DNA of 21,223 nt from Phoronis australis (lineage: Eukaryota > Phoronida > Phoronidae), in assembly GCA_002633005.1 (NCBI GenBank), contig NMRA01000726.1, forward strand, positions 15,719 through 36,941, read 5' to 3'. Numbering within the stretch: position 1 is the stretch's first letter; each line of letters begins with the position of its first letter. The notes under the pieces are model-generated. The model had not been told where the DNA came from and did no database searches. It saw only the letters and a program-made list of their open reading frames with translations. Positions 15,662 to 21,223 of this stretch are shown piece after piece. The translations under genes were made by a program, and so were the position numbers.

Positions 15662-16338
15662 GGACCCTGGCCAGGACGCTATCGTTATGGTCTTCGCTTT
15701 TGCATCACTGGTCGTCTAAACGCAAACATGTATTTCAAAAAATCGAGAAAATTTGTAAAGCGAAGCTTTTGCGGAGCGTACTAATTTACTAGATGTTTAA
15801 ATTCAGTAAGTCAATTTTGCAAATGCAAAACTATATTTTTCTAGAGGCCCCTCTCTGGCAAGGGATAACGGAGACAACCTTCGCTTTATACTTTTTTCTC
15901 GAAACTGTATATCGCTTGAGAAAAATTGATGACCTGACAGATAACAACAATTGTTGCGCACTTCCTGATATTTGAAAATATAGGTTTTTTCATATTTAGG
16001 AGTCCTCGCCCTTGAAGGAGGCCATTTATAACATTCAAGTGGCCACCTTTTTGTGTTTTTATTGACAAATTCTTTCGGGGCCGCTCACGGAGAGAGGGCC
16101 CAATGTTGTAATCGATTACCTCTATTTTCCTGTTTTTTGTGAAATTGTGATTTCATTTTTGAAGGAGGTCACTCTCTGCATCGTTTTGGGACCACACGAC
16201 GGTGAAATGAACTGTCACTTTTTTCCTAGCTTAATGATGTTTAGCCTTTCAACTTAAGGTGTCCCATTTCAGACGGTGCCCTCTCTCGGTGGAGTAGTTC
16301 AGGGTAAATTTCCCTTTGTCCCTCTACATACATGTATA
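15662..16338. other. Stretch without a supportable gene
   Basis: Two overlapping frames of about 60 codons on opposite strands (15793-15975 and 15886-16068) have no recognisable content. No defined repeat seen. Confidence 0.4.
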
Positions 16339-16392
16339 TCTGCGCGTGCACGACAGGTGCACACATGCACTAAGTCTGCGCGTGCACGACAG
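16339..16392. repeat. 18-bp CG-rich direct repeat, TCTGCGCGTGCACGACAG
   Basis: Two identical copies at 16339-16356 and 16375-16392 (36-bp period), each containing the palindromic core GTGCAC. It may be a local duplication or a paired protein-binding site; no neighbouring gene start supports the latter. Confidence 0.85.
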
Positions 16393-18702
16393 ATGTACAC
16401 AATCAATTACTTTTGATAAATTTATTACAAATGACTCTTTAAATTAGATTAATTTCGACTATTTCTAAGAATGGTATGACATGTTGTAAGATATTGATAA
16501 GAATTAATATTAACGAATGGTGTAATATAAGACCTAAGTTTTTTCATCAGCCCTAGTAATTTATACGAATTCTTATCACTGACCAAAAACGATCCTAATC
16601 AGACTGATATATGTGAGCGATGATCAGTCTCATCAGAATTCATATCAACCAAAATGGAGGTGCAAGATTTTTACACAAGCATTAAGTTTAGAAAATATGA
16701 TTAAGACAGTGAAGAATACGAACGTTCAAGTTCGTTAAGACTGACGGTAAATATAAAGGGCAAAATTAAACCTATGAACTAGCAAGGAGCAATGTATAAT
16801 GCATACAGAAACATACAACAGTCAGGGCAAGGACTTCTGTGTACATCTTGAGTGGCGCACCTGTAGCTAGGATGGAGGGAGATTTGTCTCGGGCGGAACC
16901 CTCTCCGGAGGGGAGGAGGGGGGAGGGAGAGGCGACACAACAATTCGTGATGATCGGCACTAAACATTTTAGCATCAGAAATATTATATAGATTCATTCA
17001 AGTAAGTCAGGCAAACGCATTTTAATTAATAATGCACTGGTGCCACCTGCCGCCCCGAAGTGTTGTACCAGGTTCCAGTTCAATCCCGTCCTGCAGCCAT
17101 TCTATTACTGCTAATGAATTTCTGTAATTAGACACCAGTGCCCTAAAGTGTGAACATAAGCATAATAAGCAGCTGATGGTCATACTACCCAATGTCCATC
17201 AGCAACTGCTCATGTGATGTCATGGACATATATCAGCCTTCATAAATATACGTGTTTTACCAATCTTAATCCTTGTTTGTCTCCGTAAGCAGAGTTTTGA
17301 AATGGACGCTGATGTCGCCGGCCATTTTGAATGAGGCCCTAAAGTCGTGACCGACGTAAGACCACACAAATCAACTACATTGCTTGCAGTTACTCTAGAC
17401 GACATAAAATGCATTGCATCATGTATTAATTCAGTTTCAATTGAAATAAATTTTTATATGTTTTGCACCCAACTTTGATGTGCACAGAAGTTTTCAACGA
17501 GGTTGTTCACGTAAATTTTGAAGAACGTGAAAACCACTACTTGTAAATTACACAAAAGGACTATTTCCGATGGTTAGTTATAAAATAATGTTACTGTTTC
17601 CCTTAGTATCACAAGAATAGAATCTCTTTTGAACATGGTCACTATGAGTTGTTTTTAAGGAATTCCCACATGTGGAAAACATTGCTGTCTAGGCTACTAT
17701 TTATGATGATCGTGTACATGACGAAAGGGGTACTCAAAGAAATCTCGCAATCATAAACAAAGATTTCAACGTTTTTTGTCAGTGGAATTCAAGTTTACAT
17801 CGTGAACCGTTATAGGTACCTCTGAAAAAAAACCTTAATACGAATACCCTGCAAAAATTGCGCATAACATTCCTGTTTGATAAACAAATTCGTTGGTTTC
17901 TGATTTACTTGTTTATGTATCTACAAATATCGATAGATTCATAGATGATTTTTGACAGTTAGAAGCTAATCTTGTAAGAATTGGTGATAATTCAGTGAAT
18001 TTAATTGCTGCATGAAGTTGGAAAAACTCTGCCAATCCGATCCCCAAATAGTAAAGTACACTTAGACGATTTTTGCATATCTAAAATAACTCTCAAAGAC
18101 ATTGATGAAATTCGTACACACAAACCGTAGATAGAAAAAACATTTTAATATCCTCAAATATATAAAATTAAACTCATTTCTTGGAAAGGTTGTCTTCACA
18201 GTTCCTTGGTGTTTTTAGTTTCTAGTAGTATTGAGTAATGAATTTTTGTCCTTCAAAACTGAATTGATTGCTTTTCCTCAGCCACCAGAAACTGAACTAA
18301 CGGTCGTGTTTCAAATAGGGATTTTGAAACAGTCCCAAAGGCACTATAACAGGGACTTTGGGGCCTCAACTTTTCAAAAAACAAAAACTCTTTCGAAGAA
18401 AGACCATAATAAAATAAAGTTTTTCCGAAACTGGATCACAACAAAATGAATCTTCACCTTAGAACGAGCACAGACGGCCGGTACGAGCTAAGCTGCCTGT
18501 CTCAAGTGAATCATAGTTGTGCTGACCAGCACCTAGCTTTAGTTCATCGAAAATTTCGTATTTTCACACTCATTGGTATATCTCAGCTATAGCTACTTGA
18601 GACAGCTCCTCGCTACCGGTCAGTGTACTTGGCCCATTCTTTCGTGTTGGTTCACGGTTACACAACTCAGTCTTAATGGCTGGATCCCCGGGATTACCAT
18701 CC
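16393..18702. other. Stretch without a supportable gene
   Basis: It includes an inverted pair TGATAAGAATT (about 16495) and AATTCTTATCA (about 16568), a purine-rich patch at about 16902-16932 (GGAGGGGAGGAGGGGGGAGGG) with G-quadruplex potential, and scattered 60-72-codon frames without recognisable content. One frame (18231-18449) contains a good acceptor (TTGCTTTTCCTCAG near 18281) followed by PPETELTVVFQIGILKQSQR, but no further support. Confidence 0.4.
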
Positions 18703-18850
18703 CACAGGCGGATCCAGGATTTTGAGTTGGGAGAGGGGGGGCAGGACAGAGTATTAGCAGTCATAAATTGGCACCTCCAAACTGACAAATGGAATCTGGG
18801 AGAATTTTCGGAGGGTCATGGCCTCTTGGCCCCCTAAATCCGACACTGTG
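18703..18850. mobile_element. 148-bp MITE-like element with CACAG...CTGTG inverted ends, hAT-like
   Basis: The left end CACAGGCGGATCCAGG pairs with the complement of the right end (CACAGTGTCGGATTTAGG), allowing a two-base gap. The interior has GGGAGAGGGGGGGC near the left and GGCCCCCTAAATC near the right. The element shares CGGATC and G-runs with the 13354 end. No 8-bp target duplication is obvious at the flanks, so hAT membership is tentative. Small frames across it on the minus strand are by-products. Confidence 0.55.
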
Positions 18851-19588
18851 TGGGAGATTCGGTACAGATATGGCCGCATTTGAAGGACGGGGCGAGAGTG
18901 GGGGGAGGTAGCGGAGGTGGTCGCGATGGGGGAGTTATTTGGCGACGTCGAAAGGTTTGTGCCCCCCATTATTTTTTGCCTTCCTACGGGCCTGTAATCA
19001 GGTATATTTCAACACTGTCTAGAATAAAGGTCCTTTGGTCTTGAGACCACAAACCTATAAAATGAAAGTAGTAATAAGAAAAACACAACTTAATTCAGAA
19101 AACCAAAAGGCTTAAAAGTCTTTCTGACTAACTCCCCGTTGGACTATCGAACTGCAGGAATACTAAAAGGGAACACACCAAACAGATTTGAACTACAAAG
19201 AAATCACAAAAGTATTATTGCTATTATAATTGTTAATGTTATATTATTGTTTGTGTAAGATAGTATATTTTAGTAAGAATGTAGGATCATACATGTACCT
19301 TACAGGAATGACAGCTTTCGCAATGTGTGTAAGGATACTTGTCAAATGATTAAAGTTCTACACTAAGAAGTTTGTAAAAAGTGTAAAAAAATCTTGAAAC
19401 TCAGTATATACCTGTCCGGCCTAAGTTAAATATAATATACAGAAAATTCTTGTAAATCACTAAAATTAACAGAAACTGTTTTATGACAGTTTTTACAATG
19501 CATGTATTATGAAATACAAAATCCTGCCTAATCTTCGAACTTTTATCATAGCAAAATGCATGTTTAAAAAATTCACTTTTATTTTCAG
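18851..19588. other. Stretch without a supportable gene
   Basis: Begins with a G-rich patch (about 18895-18935, GTGGGGGGAGGTAGCGGAGG) that can be read as a short Gly-rich frame. Then AT-rich sequence without exon-like content. Confidence 0.4.
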
Positions 19589-19915
19589 GTGATACACTGA
19601 TTAAATGTCACTATTATGGAGTCTGGAAAGTTCTAGGTTAAAGGAAAATTGACCAAGCTATGCAATGATGGTGAAAGTGATGATGACAATACGACAGTCT
19701 CCATGGAGGTGGGAAAAGAGTCATCGGGATGTGTTAGTGATGCTAAAAGTGATGATCACAGGACTTTTAATAAGGGCACAGCAAAGTTAACAGGATCTGC
19801 TCATAATTATATTTTTGTCTTAAGTTACATAGTGCCACCTCCGTTCCTTAGGGTCTTCATCATCACCATCATCACTTCAACCACAGCCTTTAAGAACCTG
19901 AGTTTTGTTAATTAG
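19589..19915 (+). pseudogene. Possible exon(s) of an unknown acidic protein, with a frame break
   Basis: A strong acceptor, CTTTTATTTTCAG, ends at 19588. From 19591 the frame reads DTLIKCHYYGVWKVLG, then meets TAA at 19639-19641. One base out of phase, a frame starting about 19637 reads VKGKLTKLCNDGESDDDNTT, then VSMEVGKESSGCVSDAKSDD and continues open to TAG at 19913-19915, with a hydrophobic stretch near 19805-19880. Either a donor at CTAG|GTTAAA (19636) ends a 48-nt exon, or one inserted base has broken a longer exon. The acidic Ser/Asp composition is coding-like. The C-terminal hydrophobic part is less so and overlaps a CATCACCATCATCAC run. No family recognised. Confidence 0.35.
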
Positions 19916-20589
19916 ACAATACAGACAAATTGCACTGCAGTTTTTGCAGTTTAAACATCTTTAAAAATAACTGCTTTCAGTTATTGAGAATGGTAATCAA
20001 TCTGTATAAGCATTTTGTATGAAGAAGGCAAACACGATTTAATCTAAAACTATCACATTTTCTTTAATTACATTTGTAGTCTTAATTGTTACTAAAATGG
20101 TGGGAGTCTGAAATTGTGGTGACTGGAAGCCTGCTAAGATCCGTATGATGCGCAGGATGAAACTGTTAGTACATGTACACCACAAACATTGTTTCTATGG
20201 ATGTACATGTATCCTATGTTTTTGGTGCCCATCATTTGAATTTACAGATAATTTGGGTATTTAGAGTCCACTATGTGCCAGATCAATAAATGATTAAGTT
20301 TTCATCTGTGAGAGTTTTTATTGGTGAACTAAGCAAGAATGTTATTCTCAATGGTTTCAACGTGTTTATAGAAGAGTATTTTTATCGAAGGTATCAACGT
20401 ACACCGTAGAGCCTGACAGAGGTAATGTCATCTGCTTACGTTTCAGAATTATAAACATAAAAGGATCATACATTTTTAGGTTTTAAAGTGATAAAATCTG
20501 TTGTGGACACATACACGTTATTCCAATGGCCTTTGGAAGAGTGTATAGTTGGCATATCAAGACATTAACCGAGTGTAACATAAACATAG
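19916..20589. other. Stretch without a supportable gene
   Basis: Contains an inverted pair TACATGTAC (20170-20178) and GTACATGTA (20203-20211) around a 24-base loop, and an AATAAA at about 20285 (GATCAATAAATG). No exon-like frame. Confidence 0.4.
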
Positions 20590-20838
20590 TTGCGGGGCTT
20601 TTATATTAGGTGGAAAACCAGGATATATGAAATACCGGGTCATATATCTAATGGGATATATAAAGTTGCGGGGTATATAGTGTATACACCCAATGGAACA
20701 TACATACCTGCGGGCTATATATTGTACTGGGGTATATACCTAGTGAGGTATATATAATTGCGGGATATATATTGCTCCGGGGCATATACCCAATGGGGCA
20801 TATACAGTTGCGGGCTATTTATTATATATATGCCCCGG
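20590..20838 (+). repeat. Degenerate GGGGTATATA minisatellite, about 50-bp period
   Basis: TTGCGGG-like starts lie at 20590, 20666, 20708 (CTGCGGG), 20758 and 20808, giving spacings of 76, 42, 50 and 50. Each unit follows the plan TTGCGGG, TATATATTG, then GGGGCATATACCCAATGGGG or a variant. The last unit ends in an inverted TATGCCCCGG. The units mix GGGG-TATATA and TATATA-CCCC halves, so each can fold back. The short frame 20758-20988 crosses this array and is a by-product of it. A related palindrome occurs at 11613-11645. Confidence 0.8.
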
Positions 20839-20904
20839 AACAAGGTCTCAAAATTTTACCCCAATTCAATGTTTCAGATAATAACCCCATATCTGTATAC
20901 AAAC

Positions 20905-20907
<3 letters not shown>

Positions 20908-20941
<34 letters not shown>
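20908..20941. repeat. (TA)17 microsatellite
   Basis: A perfect alternating TA run of 34 bp lies 18 bp upstream of the transposase exon. It is likely to be polymorphic in length. Confidence 0.97.
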
Positions 20942-20944
<3 letters not shown>

Positions 20945-20948
20945 CGTT

Positions 20949-20959
20949 TTATGTTTCAG
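20949..20959 (+). promoter_or_regulatory. Splice acceptor of the transposase exon
   Basis: A pyrimidine-rich TTATGTTTCAG ends in AG at 20958-20959, directly before the point where Harbinger homology becomes recognisable (SRTPLEPGLKL). The (TA)17 tract lies just upstream. The upstream exon was not found in the window. Confidence 0.5.
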
Positions 20960-21223
20960 GAGTCGCACCCCTCTGGAGCCTGGCCTGAAGTTGGTCATCA
21001 CCCTTCGCTTCTTGGCGACGGGGAATAGCTACAGATCCCTTGCTTATGACTTCCGGGTGGCACACAACAGCATTTCCATATTCGTGCCCGAAGTCTGTAC
21101 TGCTATCTACGAGGAATATAAAGGGGAGATGTTCACTATGCCCTCCACACAGGACGAGTGGAAAGCCGTTGCCTACCAGTTTGCAAAGCGATGGAACTTT
21201 CAGCATTGTTGTGGGGCGATTGA
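20960..21223 (+). CDS. PIF/Harbinger (HARBI1-like) transposase, 5' part of an exon, cut by window end
   Basis: Seen: the frame starting with codon AGT at 20961 is open to the window edge, giving 87 residues plus two bases. It reads LRFLATGNSYRSLAYDFRV at residues 15-33, then FVPEVCTAIYEEY (41-53), DEWKAVAYQFAKRWNFQHCCGAI (65-87, within which CCGAI is 83-87), and then the bases GA. Family knowledge: this block precedes the DDE_Tnp_4 nuclease domain of Harbinger transposases. The SYRSLA..F.VAHNSIS part is the helix-turn-helix-like segment, and GAI is normally followed by the first catalytic Asp; the terminal GA fits an Asp codon. A TTATGTTTCAG sequence ends at 20959 and makes a good splice acceptor, so this is probably an internal exon; the frame is otherwise open only back to 20943. 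No lesion is visible in this part. Inference: a mobile-element gene, either an active transposon or a domesticated HARBI1 relative. The nuclease core is outside the window, so activity cannot be judged. Confidence 0.93.

Noticed and set aside
16772-16997. Two overlapping minus-strand frames with Pro/Ser runs
   Set aside because: The runs are the complement of a purine-rich low-complexity patch, and neither frame has domain content.
18850-19044. Glycine-rich 64-codon plus-strand frame
   Set aside because: It starts at the end of a MITE and its glycine run is a G-rich low-complexity patch.
20758-20988. 76-codon plus-strand frame ending in an isoleucine/tyrosine run
   Set aside because: It is a translation of the minisatellite and the (TA)17 tract, in a different frame from the transposase.
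20949-21206. 85-codon minus-strand frame at the right edge
   Set aside because: It is antisense to the clearly recognisable Harbinger transposase exon.

Overview
The window looks like intergenic and intronic DNA from an animal nuclear genome. It is AT-rich, has no bacterial-style gene packing, and contains short exon-like reading frames with GT/AG borders, microsatellites, foldback minisatellites and DNA-transposon remnants. The repeat vocabulary (a PIF/Harbinger transposase, G-rich CAGTGGCGGATC elements, AGGCCT and TACATGTA words) would suit a marine invertebrate, perhaps a deuterostome such as an echinoderm, hemichordate or lancelet. That placement is inference only. Four single n characters (4125, 13226, 15494 and 5611) mark scaffold joins, and several of the oddest structures sit exactly on them.

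Layout. 1-530: a GTCGGCT foldback minisatellite and an old direct duplication. 1276-1732: a 457-bp MITE-like element with imperfect terminal inverted repeats and TTA on both sides. 1903-2385 (minus): a long unrecognised reading frame. 2982-3323: a possible decayed coding stretch containing a hairpin. 4126-5610: a 1485-bp contig bounded by two n and carrying the same 140 bp at both ends, as expected for one unit of a 1345-bp tandem array or a circular contig. 5612-9935: AT-rich DNA without a supportable gene, apart from a diverged 138-bp-period duplication. 9936-10021: a possible terminal exon. 11519-11645: a (TA)10 tract and a palindrome.

12434-14255 is the most informative part. Two copies of a roughly 0.8-0.9 kb segment lie head to tail, separated by a G-rich hAT-like repeat end and one n. 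Both copies hold the same decaying protein-coding stretch and the same intron. Each has its own extra nonsense or splice-site lesion, and both share one TGA. Two small exons (14384-14429 and 14909-14996) follow, and their splice phases fit each other. They could be 3' exons of the same gene or gene relic.

15451-20600 holds further repeat remnants, a CG-rich 18-bp direct repeat, a small hAT-like MITE (18703-18850) and a possible acidic exon (19589-19636 onward). The right edge carries a degenerate minisatellite of about 50 bp period (20590-20838), a (TA)17 microsatellite and, at the very end, the only confidently named gene: a partial PIF/Harbinger transposase cut off at its first catalytic Asp. 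No complete host gene is visible, and no operon-like cooperation between genes can be claimed.
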